Source: Streptomyces coacervatus (lineage in GTDB: Bacteria; Actinomycetota; Actinomycetes; Streptomycetales; Streptomycetaceae). From it: a stretch of DNA of 64,000 nucleotides. The notes below the pieces were generated by a model. The model worked only from the letters and a program-made list of their open reading frames with translations, ran no database searches and had not been told where the DNA came from. The stretch lies in NCBI RefSeq assembly GCF_029223485.1, contig NZ_JARHTP010000007.1:310001-374000 (forward strand), read 5' to 3'. A program made the translations under genes and the position numbers. The stretch's first letter is position 1. Every line of letters begins with the position of its first letter. Shown in pieces: positions 23,558 through 31,674 of the stretch.

Positions 23558-24532
23558 TCACGCCAGTCGAGCCATCGCCGTCGGCGCCACCTCCTGTTCC
23601 CTCGTGTCCGCCGGCCAGCCCTCCCGGTACACCGTGTCCAGATAGCGTTCGCCGAGGTCCGGGGCGATCGCCACCGAGGTGAGGCCCTGGTGGCCGTGTT
23701 CCGCCAGCCATTGGCCGGCGCCGCTGATCACCGTCCCCGTGGAGCCGCCGAACATGAAGCCGCGGGCGGCCAGGCGGCGGCAGGCGAGGATGGCGTCGGT
23801 CTCCTCCACGCGGACCAGGTGGTCCACGTACGACTCGTCGAGCAGCGTCGGCGGCACGCTCGTGCCGAGCCCCGGGATCATCCGGCGCCCCGGCGCCCCG
23901 CCGAAGCTCACCGAGCCGACGCTGTCGACGGCGACGATGCGCACCCGGCGCCGCCACTGCCAGAACCAGCGGGCGCAGCCCATCAGGGTGCCGGTCGTGC
24001 CGGCCCCGACGAACAGCACGTCCAGGTGCGGGAAGCGGCGGGCGATGGCGGGGGCCGTGGTGCGGTAGTGCGCCTTCCAGTTGCCCTGGTTGGTGTACTG
24101 GTTGAGCCATATGTACCGGTCGTCGGACGCGCACAGTGCGCTGACGTACGCCATCCGCGCGCCCAGGAAGCCGCCGCGCGCGTCCGGTTCCTCGATGACG
24201 TGCACCTGGCTGCCGAGGGACTCCATCAACCGGATCGTGGGCTGGTTGCAGCGCGCGTCGGTCACGCACAGGAACCGGTAGCCCCGGCTCGCCGCGATCA
24301 CGCTCAGCGCCACGCCCAGGTTCCCGGACGACGACTCGACCAGGACCGAGCCGGGCCGTAGCAGGCCGTCGCGCTCGGCGGCGTCGACCATCTCGGTCGC
24401 CGCCTTGAGCTTGATCGAGCCGGCGAAGTTGAAGCCTTCGCACTTCAGGTACAGCGGCAGCCCCAGTGCGGCCCGAAGGTCGACGTAGAGCTCCTCCTCG
24501 TTGAATTGAACGGGATCAGAAATGACGGGCAT
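23558..24532 (-). CDS. sbnA: SbnA-like N-(2-amino-2-carboxyethyl)-L-glutamate synthase (PLP enzyme)
   Basis: 324 aa of the cysteine synthase fold. GFNFAGSIKLKAATEM carries the PLP-binding Lys, SSSGNLGVALSVIAA the phosphate-proximal loop, and VFVGAGTTGTLMGCARW the glycine-rich cofactor loop. This NFAGSIK form and the downstream ornithine-cyclodeaminase-like partner fit SbnA, which condenses O-phospho-L-serine with L-glutamate to give ACEGA, the first step to L-2,3-diaminopropionate (Dap). It ends the five-gene operon, 36 bases after the sbnB-like gene. An ordinary cysteine synthase role is less likely given the partner genes. Confidence 0.88.
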   Translation of the reverse strand: MPVISDPVQFNEEELYVDLRAALGLPLYLKCEGFNFAGSIKLKAATEMVDAAERDGLLRPGSVLVESSSGNLGVALSVIAASRGYRFLCVTDARCNQPTIRLMESLGSQVHVIEEPDARGGFLGARMAYVSALCASDDRYIWLNQYTNQGNWKAHYRTTAPAIARRFPHLDVLFVGAGTTGTLMGCARWFWQWRRRVRIVAVDSVGSVSFGGAPGRRMIPGLGTSVPPTLLDESYVDHLVRVEETDAILACRRLAARGFMFGGSTGTVISGAGQWLAEHGHQGLTSVAIAPDLGERYLDTVYREGWPADTREQEVAPTAMARLA

Positions 24533-24568
24533 GATGCCCCCTCCTCATGCGCCACGATGACCGGCAGG

Positions 24569-25630
24569 TCAGCCGTGCCGGCGCAGCTCGTGGAAGAACC
24601 CGTCCACGACGTGCAGCCCGCCCCTACGGGCCACTTCGTCGTGGACGAACTTGCCGACCGCGAGGTCGAGCACCCCCAGTCCGAACGGGGAGAACACCAC
24701 CGTCCGGTCCTCCGGGACGGTCACCCGTCCGGTCAGTACGTCGTTCAGCGTGCCGTCGAGGAACTCCCGCCCGCCCGTGAGCTGTTCGGCCAGGTGGGGC
24801 GAGGTCTCCGCCTTCAGGCAGTGGTCGACGTCGTCGACGTAGTTGGCCGACGCGAGCAGGATCCCCGGATCCAGGTCGCGCAGCGACACATGCAGCACCA
24901 GCGGGTGGTGGGAGAACCACGACGGGTCGTGGATGTGCGGTGCGGACGCGACCGTGGCGAACACCAGCAGGTCGCAGGAGCGGACGAGGCTTTCGGGGTT
25001 GTCGTGCAGTGTGATGTGCCCCTTGGTGCCCGAGCGCTCCAGGTAGCCGCGAAATCCCGCCGCGCTGCTGGGCGACAGGTCGTACACGCCCGTCTCCTCG
25101 AACTCCCAGCCCGTCGCGGTCAGATGGGTGTGGATGTAGCGGGCGATGAGGCCCGTGCCGATGAAGCCGACCCGGGTCGGACGGGAGCGGGTGCGGCTCA
25201 GCCGGTCCGCGGCCAGCGCCGCCGACGACGCCGTGCGCGTCGCGCTGATCACCGAACTCTCCAGGCACGCGAACGGGTAGCCCGTGTCCGGGTCGTTGAG
25301 GATCAGTACGGCGGAGGCCCGCGGCAGGCCCGACTTCGTGTTCTGAGGGAAGCTGGAGATCCACTTCAGACCGTCGACCCGCAGCGCACCGCCGAGCGAC
25401 GCCGGCAGCGCGATGATCCGGGACGTCGGGCGGTCCGGGAAGCGCAGGAAGAACGACGGCGGGTTCACCGAGTCGCCCGCCCCGTGCAGCCGGTACACGG
25501 CCTCGACGAGCTCGGCGATCTCCTGCTCCCGGCCGTGCAGGACCTGCTGCACCTGCTCGCCGGATATCACCGCGAACGGCGGTGCGCCCAGGCCGCTTCG
25601 ATCAGAAGCGGCACTTTCGGTGGTCGTCAT
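24569..25630 (-). CDS. sbnB: SbnB-like ACEGA dehydrogenase (ornithine cyclodeaminase fold)
   Basis: 353 aa. GFIGTGLIARYIHTHL is the NAD-binding Rossmann motif, and the N-terminal NPPSFFLRFPDRPTSRIIALPASLGG plus VDGLKWISSFPQNTKSGLPRASA form the substrate pocket typical of SbnB. It oxidatively cleaves ACEGA to L-Dap, 2-oxoglutarate and NH4+. The start overlaps the oxygenase stop (ATGA at 25627-25630). The 2-oxoglutarate released is the co-substrate of the oxygenase encoded immediately upstream, a neat metabolic fit though not proof of coupling. Confidence 0.9.
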   Translation of the reverse strand: MTTTESAASDRSGLGAPPFAVISGEQVQQVLHGREQEIAELVEAVYRLHGAGDSVNPPSFFLRFPDRPTSRIIALPASLGGALRVDGLKWISSFPQNTKSGLPRASAVLILNDPDTGYPFACLESSVISATRTASSAALAADRLSRTRSRPTRVGFIGTGLIARYIHTHLTATGWEFEETGVYDLSPSSAAGFRGYLERSGTKGHITLHDNPESLVRSCDLLVFATVASAPHIHDPSWFSHHPLVLHVSLRDLDPGILLASANYVDDVDHCLKAETSPHLAEQLTGGREFLDGTLNDVLTGRVTVPEDRTVVFSPFGLGVLDLAVGKFVHDEVARRGGLHVVDGFFHELRRHG

Positions 25631-26634
25631 GCAGTCCTCACCTCGATGGTCGGCGCGCAGTCGGTCAGCCGCACCGAGTCGCCCAGTGCGGCCAGCACCT
25701 CGCGCGGCCCGTCGAAGGGCTCCCTGCTGTGCGCGGTGCGGATGTTGTCGACGAGCAGCAGGTCACCGGAGTGCCACGGCTCGCGCAGGGTGTGGGCCTC
25801 GTAGACCTCGTTGACGGTCCGGACGATGTCCTCGTCGAGCGGATCGCCGTTCCCGAAACGGGTGTTGAAGGGCAGGCCGTCGGGGCCGTACACATCGACC
25901 AGGTACTCCCGTACCTCGGGGTCCATCGTCCACTCGTTGAGGAAGGCGATCTGGTTGAACCAGCAGCGCCGGCCGCTCAGCGGATGGCGTACGACGGCGC
26001 TGCGGTGCTGCCGGGTGTGCAGCGAGCCGTCGTCCTGCCAGGCGAACTCGATGGCGTTCGTACGGCAGTAGCGCTCGACGGTGTTCCGGTCGTCGGTGCC
26101 GAAGGCCTCGGCGACCGACGCGCCGATCTCGTCGTTGTACGTCCGGGTCAGCAGCCAGCCTTCCCGCTCGAACCGGTCCACCAGTTCCGCGGGCAGCGCC
26201 TCCAGCACGGTCGGCCCGTCGGCTACCGCGGTCGCGCCGCCCGTCTCCGGTGCCACCAGGCAGGCGAAAAGCAGCAGGCCCGGGAACTCAAGGGCGTAGC
26301 TCAGCTCGTGGTGCATGCACATCTGCTGGTTGGGCGGCCACTTGGAGGACGAGTACACGCCGTCGGCATAGGAGCGGCGGGGCGCGAAGGGCTCCCGGTC
26401 GGCCATCAGACGGCCGCTGGAGAGATGCCGGAACACCTCCTCCGTGGCCGTGGGTTCGCTCAGGCCCAGTCCGCGGACCAGCAGGCTGCCGTGCTCGGCG
26501 ACCGCGGCACGCAGCGCGGCACGGTGCTCGGCGGCCCAACTCGCCGGGTCGCCTTCGGACTTGGCGTGCAGGAGCGGCGGACGGCCCGGGGTCTGTTCGA
26601 GGTCCGGCAGGAAGGCCGGGGACGAGTGCGTCAT
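25627..26634 (-). CDS. TauD/TfdA-type Fe(II)/2-oxoglutarate oxygenase (SyrP/clavaminate-synthase-like)
   Basis: 335 aa from the ATG at 26634, with AAAGGAA about eight bases upstream; an ATG 18 bases earlier overlaps that ribosome-binding site. The iron ligands are an HxE pair in QQMCMHHELSYALE (about residues 108-110) and the distal His in VDNIRTAHSREPFDGPRE (about 302). The use of Glu instead of Asp is shared with clavaminate synthase, AsnO and VioC. SyrP-like relatives hydroxylate the beta carbon of an amino acid held on a carrier protein. Here the likely target is Dap or a Dap-thioester on the adjacent adenylation-carrier protein. It could alternatively tailor the finished oligomer. Confidence 0.85.
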   Translation of the reverse strand: MTHSSPAFLPDLEQTPGRPPLLHAKSEGDPASWAAEHRAALRAAVAEHGSLLVRGLGLSEPTATEEVFRHLSSGRLMADREPFAPRRSYADGVYSSSKWPPNQQMCMHHELSYALEFPGLLLFACLVAPETGGATAVADGPTVLEALPAELVDRFEREGWLLTRTYNDEIGASVAEAFGTDDRNTVERYCRTNAIEFAWQDDGSLHTRQHRSAVVRHPLSGRRCWFNQIAFLNEWTMDPEVREYLVDVYGPDGLPFNTRFGNGDPLDEDIVRTVNEVYEAHTLREPWHSGDLLLVDNIRTAHSREPFDGPREVLAALGDSVRLTDCAPTIEVRTA

Positions 26635-26658
26635 TGCACAGGTTCCTTTCAAAGGCTT

Positions 26659-28767
26659 TCAGTGGTGCTGGTCGAGCAGCCCCGCCAGGTCGGCGAGGAC
26701 CGGGTGGCGGGTGACGTCCTTGAGGGTGATCGCCCGGTCCAGGGCGACCGCCAGCTTCACGGCGGACAGCGAGGTGCCGCCGCGGTCGAAGAAGTGGTCG
26801 AGGCGGCCGATCCGGTCGGCCGGGATGCCGAGCACCTCGGCCCAGGCGGCGGCCAGCCGCAGTTCGGCGGGTGTGTCCGGCGCACCGGACTCGCCCGCGT
26901 CGAGCTCCTCGGCGAGCGCGGTCAGCGTCTTGCGGTCGGTCTTGCCGTTGGCGGTCAGCGGCAGCCGCTCCCGCCAGTGCACGACCGCCGGGACCATGTA
27001 CGACGGCAGCGAAGCGGCCAGCTTGTTGCGCACCTCGTCGGCGCCCACCGGCTCGGGACCGGTGCAGAACGCCGCCAGCTGCGTACCCCGTACGACGACC
27101 ACGGCGCCGTCGCGCACGCCGGGCACCCGCAGCAGCTGGTTCTCGATCTCGCCGATCTCGATACGGAACCCGCGGATCTTCACCTGGCTGTCCCGGCGGC
27201 CGAGGAACTCCAGCTTCCCGTCGGGCAGCCAGCGCCCGTGGTCGCCGCTGCGGTACAGCCGCTCGCCGGGCCGGTACGGGTCGTCGGTGAAGGCGGCCTC
27301 GGTGCGCTCGGGGTCGTTGACGTACCCCCGCCCGACGCACACCCCGGAGAAGACGATCTCGCCGGGCGCGCCCAGTGGCACGGGCACCAGGTCCTCGTCG
27401 ACGACGTACACCCGCACATTGGCGATCGGCCGCCCCAGCGGCACCCGCTCCTGGTCCGGCACCCGGTCCATGACCTCGTGGTTGGTGTCGTCCGAAGTCT
27501 CCGTCAGGCCATAGGCGTTGACGAGCCGGATCCCGGGCAAGGCGTCGAACCAGCGCTGCACCAGCTCCTTCTTGACCGCCTCCCCGGTGACCGACACACA
27601 GCGCAGGTCGGGCAGTTCGCGTGGCCGCTGTTCCAACTCGGCGAGCACGGCCTCAAGATACGAGGGCACAATTTGCAGCACGTTCACCCGGCCGCGCACG
27701 ACCGTGTCCACGAAGCGCGGCACGTCCAGGATGGTGTCCTGCCCGACCAGCAGCGTCCGGCCGCCGACGAGCAGCGCGGAGAGCAGCTGCCACAGGGAGA
27801 TGTCGAAGCACTGCGGCGCGGTCTGCGCGACCGTCCGCCCGGCATCGATCCCCAGGTCGTCGATCTTGGCGAGGACGTGGTTGACGAAGCCCGCGTGCTC
27901 GCACATCGCGCCCTTGGGCTCGCCGGTGGAGCCGGAGGTGAAGTAGATGTACGCGAGCTGGTCCGCGGCGACGGGGATGCCCAGGTCGTCGTCGGCGTGG
28001 CCCTCGGCGTACGCGGTGTCGACGAACAGCTTCCGGGCCGCCCGGTCGATGTTGCCGTCGCTGCCGCGCTCGGTGAGAACCAGCCTGCAGTCGGCCCGGG
28101 CGAGGGTCCGCGCGATGCGGTCGCCCGGGAAGTGCGGCTCGACCGGCAGATAGACGCCGCCCGCCTTGAGGACGGCGAGCACGGCCGCCAGCCAGTCCAG
28201 GTTCCGCTCCATCACCACCGCGACCACGCCCTCGCGGGGCAGCCCGCGTGCCAGCAGTGCCCGGCCGATGCGGTTCGCACGGGAGTCGAGCTCCCGGTAG
28301 GTCCACTGGCGCCCGTCCTGCACGGCGGCCACCGTGTCCGGGTGCAGAGCCACCCGCTGCTCGAACAGTTCGTGCACCCGCAGGTCCGGCAGCTCCCGCT
28401 CGGGGCCCGCCAACTCGTCGAGCTGGAAACGGAGTTCGTCCTCGGAGAGCAGGGTGGGGCGGTCGGGTTCGGCGAGCGCGGTGAGGTGGTAGCCGGCGAT
28501 ACGGGCGGCGGCCCCGGCGTCGAGGACGTCCGTGCGGTAGCGCAGCCGCAGGATGCCGTCGGCGACGCCCACGTGCAGCGCGGTGTCGTACTCGGTCTGC
28601 TCGCCGGTGAGCGCGGTCAGCACCCTGGCATGCGCGGCCGCCAGGTCGGGCGGCTGCACCGATGTGCCTTCCGGCAGCGGGAGTTGGTACTCCGCGAGGC
28701 CGGGGACCGGGTCGAGGGTCCATCGCGGGATCGTTTCCATGAGTTCTGTTCCCCCTGTTGCTGTCAT
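26659..28767 (-). CDS. Adenylation-carrier (A-PCP) NRPS protein of the diaminopropionate operon
   Basis: 702 aa. Residues 1-115 resemble only the tail of a condensation domain (YDTALHVGV..., LRLRYRTDVLDAGAAARIAGY). The A domain follows: A3 YFTSGSTGEPKG (about 276-286), A4 FDISLW, A5 NAYGLTE, A7 YRSGDHGRW, A8 GRRDSQVKIRGFRIEIGEIE, A10 PLTANGKTDRK with catalytic K609. A carrier domain closes the protein, with its Ser in DRGGTSLSA (S666). By alignment to GrsA I read the specificity code D-I-W-Q-S-T-A-D-D-K; the paired Asp could contact a second amine such as that of Dap. There is no functional C domain, thioesterase or epimerase, and the start overlaps the membrane-protein stop (ATGA). Confidence 0.9.
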   Translation of the reverse strand: MTATGGTELMETIPRWTLDPVPGLAEYQLPLPEGTSVQPPDLAAAHARVLTALTGEQTEYDTALHVGVADGILRLRYRTDVLDAGAAARIAGYHLTALAEPDRPTLLSEDELRFQLDELAGPERELPDLRVHELFEQRVALHPDTVAAVQDGRQWTYRELDSRANRIGRALLARGLPREGVVAVVMERNLDWLAAVLAVLKAGGVYLPVEPHFPGDRIARTLARADCRLVLTERGSDGNIDRAARKLFVDTAYAEGHADDDLGIPVAADQLAYIYFTSGSTGEPKGAMCEHAGFVNHVLAKIDDLGIDAGRTVAQTAPQCFDISLWQLLSALLVGGRTLLVGQDTILDVPRFVDTVVRGRVNVLQIVPSYLEAVLAELEQRPRELPDLRCVSVTGEAVKKELVQRWFDALPGIRLVNAYGLTETSDDTNHEVMDRVPDQERVPLGRPIANVRVYVVDEDLVPVPLGAPGEIVFSGVCVGRGYVNDPERTEAAFTDDPYRPGERLYRSGDHGRWLPDGKLEFLGRRDSQVKIRGFRIEIGEIENQLLRVPGVRDGAVVVVRGTQLAAFCTGPEPVGADEVRNKLAASLPSYMVPAVVHWRERLPLTANGKTDRKTLTALAEELDAGESGAPDTPAELRLAAAWAEVLGIPADRIGRLDHFFDRGGTSLSAVKLAVALDRAITLKDVTRHPVLADLAGLLDQHH

Positions 28768-31208
28768 GCGTGCCGCGGCGCGACCGCCGGGTTACCGCCC
28801 CAGTGCGCACCGGGCGGCATCTCCTCGCCCTTCATCAGGAAGGAGTCGGGTGCGAGTACGGCGCCGTCGCCCATCGAGACCCCGTAGTGGACGAGCGCTC
28901 CGGTGCCGAGCGTGCAGCCCGCGCCGATCGTGATGTGCTCGGACTTGAAGGTGCCGTCCTCCTGCGAGTGGGCCTGCACCTTGGTGTGCGCGGCGAGCGT
29001 GCAGTCGTCGCCGATCGAGGCGAGCGTGCGCTCGGTGATGTAGCAGCCGTCGTCGAAGACCCGGCGGCCGAGGCGGACGCCCAGCAGCCGCCAGACCAGG
29101 TTCTTGAACGGCGTCCCGTTGAACACGACGAGGTGGTTGTCGGGCACCTTCCACAGCCGCTCGTGCCACCAGAAGTACGGGTCGTAGATCGAGCAGAGCT
29201 TCGGTTCCAGCGGCCGGAAGCGCCCGATCAGCCGCTCCACCAGCACGTAGTAGCCGGTGCTGAACGCCAGGCCGAGGATGAGGGATGCGCCGATCAGCAG
29301 ACCGCCGACGGTGCCGTGGGCGCCGTACAGGTCGAAGGCGGCGAAGCCGATCATGCTGAGCATGAACCAGTCCAGCCAGCGAACGAACAGGAACAGACCC
29401 ATCGAGCGCAGGTTGAAACGGTTCTTCCGGGCCAGCCGGCGCTGTAGTTCGGCGCCCTCGCGCAGATCGTCGAAGCGGGTGTCGCGCTCCACGGTGCGCG
29501 GGATCTCGAACGGAGGCGAGCCCAACAGGCCGACGCCCTCGCGCAGTTCGCCGTCGAGCGGGACCATCACCTTGGTCGCCAGCAGGCAGTTGTCGCCGGT
29601 GCGGCCGCCGCTGGGGTAGGCGATGTTGTTGCCGAGGAAGTTGTGCGGCCCGATCGTCGCGCGCGAGATGCGGAAGGACGTACCGGAGAAGTCGGCGTTC
29701 ACGATGGACAGTCCGTCGGCGACCATGGTGCCGCTGCCCACGGTGGCCAGATACGGCGTCTCGTGCTGCACCTCCGTACCGAAGTTCGAGCCGGTCTGCT
29801 CGACGGTCGAGAGGTCGTATCCGATGGCCCGCAGGTAGGGGACGATGTACGAGCTGTCGCCGCACAGCCACTTGAAGAACTTGATGTTGGTCATACGGGC
29901 GATGGCGCGCTGCACCGAGTAGCGGAAGCCGTAGAGCGGGTAGACCCGGTCCGGCCGCAGCAGCGGGCTCAGCGCACGCGGGAGCAGGGAGACGGCGGCG
30001 AGGCCGAGGACCAGGAAGCCGGCGTACGCGGCCAGCGAGAAGCCGAGCGCCTCGGCGTAGAACGCGGCCGAGCCCAGGTCCTCGGCGGTCGGGTCGAGGA
30101 GCTTGTCCAGTGCGGGGACCAGCGTCAGCAGCAGGTACGTTCCGCCGACCGCGAGGGGGACGTAGATGACCAGCATCTGCAGCAGACCCGCCAGACCGTA
30201 CGCCGCCCGGCGCAGGGTGGAGCAGTGGGCCGGCGGGATGCGGACGTAGTCGACGTCCGTGCGCTCGGCCGGGGAGCCGTGCCACCGCTCGCCCGCGGGG
30301 ACCGTCGCGCCGCCGTACAGGGCGGAGGAGTGGCCGAGCTGGGCGCCGTCGCCCATCGTCGTGCCGATGTCGAGGACGGTCTTCTCACCGACGTACACCT
30401 CGCTGCCGAGGGTCACCCGGCCGGTGCGGATGCGGCCGGCCTGGGCCTGGTAGCAGAGGAGGAAGGAGTCCTTGCGGATCACCGTGCCGGCGCCGACGGT
30501 CAGCAGGTCGGTGCAGACCGGCACCGAGTGGGACAGGATCGTGACGCCCTTGCCGATCCGTGCGCCGAGCGCCCGCAGGTACAGCACATACAGCGGGCTG
30601 CCCGCGAACAGGATCATCGGGTTGGCGTGCAGCAGCGCCTTGACGGTCCAGAAGCGGACGTAGGCGAGGCTCCAGACCGGGAACTCGGTCTCCTTCCAGC
30701 GGCCGACCAGCAGCCACTTGGCCACGACCGGCACGATGCACGCACCCGCGAACACCGCGGCGCCGAAGACCAGCGACCGCAGATAGACGTCGACGACCCC
30801 GTCGACGGCGGAGATCCACTCGTAGCCCCGGCCCATGACCAGCCCGGCCAGCAGACAGTAGGCGGCGAAGACCAGGAACTGCAGCGCGCCGCACAGGAGA
30901 TAGCGCGGGGTGCTGCCGGGCAGCGGCGCGGGCGTCCCGGTCCCGGCCGGCGCAGGCGGGGGAGCCGGTGCGGTGTCGAGGGCCGCCGCCAGGCTGCGGA
31001 TCGTCGGATGGCCGTATACATCCTTCATCGACACCGACGGCAGATCCGGGTGCTTCCGGACGCGGGCACAGAAGTGGGCCATGGTCAGGGAATTGGCGCC
31101 GAGATCGTCGAAGAAGTGGCTGTCGACGGGTATGTGTTCCTTGCTGACGACACCTGACAGAACCTCGGCCAGTACATTTTCGGTGCCGGTGTCGATTTTT
31201 CCCACCAC
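28764..31208 (-). CDS. Pls/PosA-like membrane polymerase: carrier domain plus membrane-embedded tandem C-terminal domains
   Basis: 814 aa. Residues 10-78 are a carrier protein with phosphopantetheine Ser40 in FFDDLGANSLTM. A Pro/Ala linker follows. Six hydrophobic spans lie near 103-125, 145-168, 339-363, 384-410, 602-626 and 633-656. They frame three soluble segments (about 190-335, 430-600, 665-814) rich in hexapeptide-repeat text such as LGARIGKGVTILSHSV and IGAGCTLGTGALVHYG, which suggests left-handed beta-helices. This matches the part of poly-epsilon-lysine synthetase Pls after its A domain. In Pls these segments form peptide bonds without a classic C domain. It is the first gene of the operon. 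The A domain normally fused to it is on the next gene. Confidence 0.88.
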   Translation of the reverse strand: MVGKIDTGTENVLAEVLSGVVSKEHIPVDSHFFDDLGANSLTMAHFCARVRKHPDLPSVSMKDVYGHPTIRSLAAALDTAPAPPPAPAGTGTPAPLPGSTPRYLLCGALQFLVFAAYCLLAGLVMGRGYEWISAVDGVVDVYLRSLVFGAAVFAGACIVPVVAKWLLVGRWKETEFPVWSLAYVRFWTVKALLHANPMILFAGSPLYVLYLRALGARIGKGVTILSHSVPVCTDLLTVGAGTVIRKDSFLLCYQAQAGRIRTGRVTLGSEVYVGEKTVLDIGTTMGDGAQLGHSSALYGGATVPAGERWHGSPAERTDVDYVRIPPAHCSTLRRAAYGLAGLLQMLVIYVPLAVGGTYLLLTLVPALDKLLDPTAEDLGSAAFYAEALGFSLAAYAGFLVLGLAAVSLLPRALSPLLRPDRVYPLYGFRYSVQRAIARMTNIKFFKWLCGDSSYIVPYLRAIGYDLSTVEQTGSNFGTEVQHETPYLATVGSGTMVADGLSIVNADFSGTSFRISRATIGPHNFLGNNIAYPSGGRTGDNCLLATKVMVPLDGELREGVGLLGSPPFEIPRTVERDTRFDDLREGAELQRRLARKNRFNLRSMGLFLFVRWLDWFMLSMIGFAAFDLYGAHGTVGGLLIGASLILGLAFSTGYYVLVERLIGRFRPLEPKLCSIYDPYFWWHERLWKVPDNHLVVFNGTPFKNLVWRLLGVRLGRRVFDDGCYITERTLASIGDDCTLAAHTKVQAHSQEDGTFKSEHITIGAGCTLGTGALVHYGVSMGDGAVLAPDSFLMKGEEMPPGAHWGGNPAVAPRHA

Positions 31209-31674
31209 ATGCGCTCCTTACAGGTTTTACAGGCTTTACGACTTTTGCGGCTTGCCCGGTTCCGACACCGACCGGGCTGTTGCCGGGGGCGGACATTCCG
31301 CCACCCGGCGCGCCGCGCCCACCTCCGGAGCCGGCATGAAAATCCCCCGAAAGAAATACGGCGGAAATCCGCCGACTGTTCAGGGCGGTGCGGAATTCCG
31401 CTTGGGATTGGGATATGAGTCAAGGAGGGTGAATGCTAGTTCAGAATGTTACGGAAGTGTGTGAAGTGGCCGCGTGGAAATGGTGCAGGGCAGCACGGTG
31501 CGACCCGCATGGATCGCATGCGGATCGCGCGTAATCCAATTGCTCGAACAATCCGGCCAACGCGGACATGACAGAAAAATGGGGCCGGTCAACCGGCCGT
31601 TTCCCGCATGTTGCCCGTGCAGGCAGTGGGGGCGGGGGATGAGTGCACCCGGCCACGGCGGATACCGTTAGGTC
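31209..31674. other. 466-bp divergent intergenic region before the Dap operon and the yihY-like gene
   Basis: No coding frame looks real here. On the minus strand a -35-like TTGACT (31418-31423) lies 17-18 bp from the palindrome GCGGAATTCCGC (31390-31401), which would cover the -10 of the Dap operon promoter, implying a long leader of roughly 180 bases. CGGCGG-AAAT-CCGCCG (31359-31374) and GGCCGGT-CA-ACCGGCC (near 31580-31595) are further hairpins. At the plus-strand end, TACCGT (31663-31668) is the -10 of the next gene. The block 31320-31470 is more AT-rich than its surroundings. Confidence 0.55.
31390..31401. promoter_or_regulatory. 12-bp palindrome at the putative Dap-operon promoter
   Basis: GCGGAATTCCGC is self-complementary and overlaps where the -10 element would lie downstream of TTGACT. 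It is a candidate operator for a regulator encoded elsewhere, since no regulator gene lies within the operon. Confidence 0.45.

Noticed and set aside
23558..31208. Staphyloferrin-B-like siderophore cluster, suggested by SbnA and SbnB
   Set aside because: No IucA/IucC-type siderophore synthetases, decarboxylase or iron importer are present. The other genes fit a Pls-type polymer synthetase.
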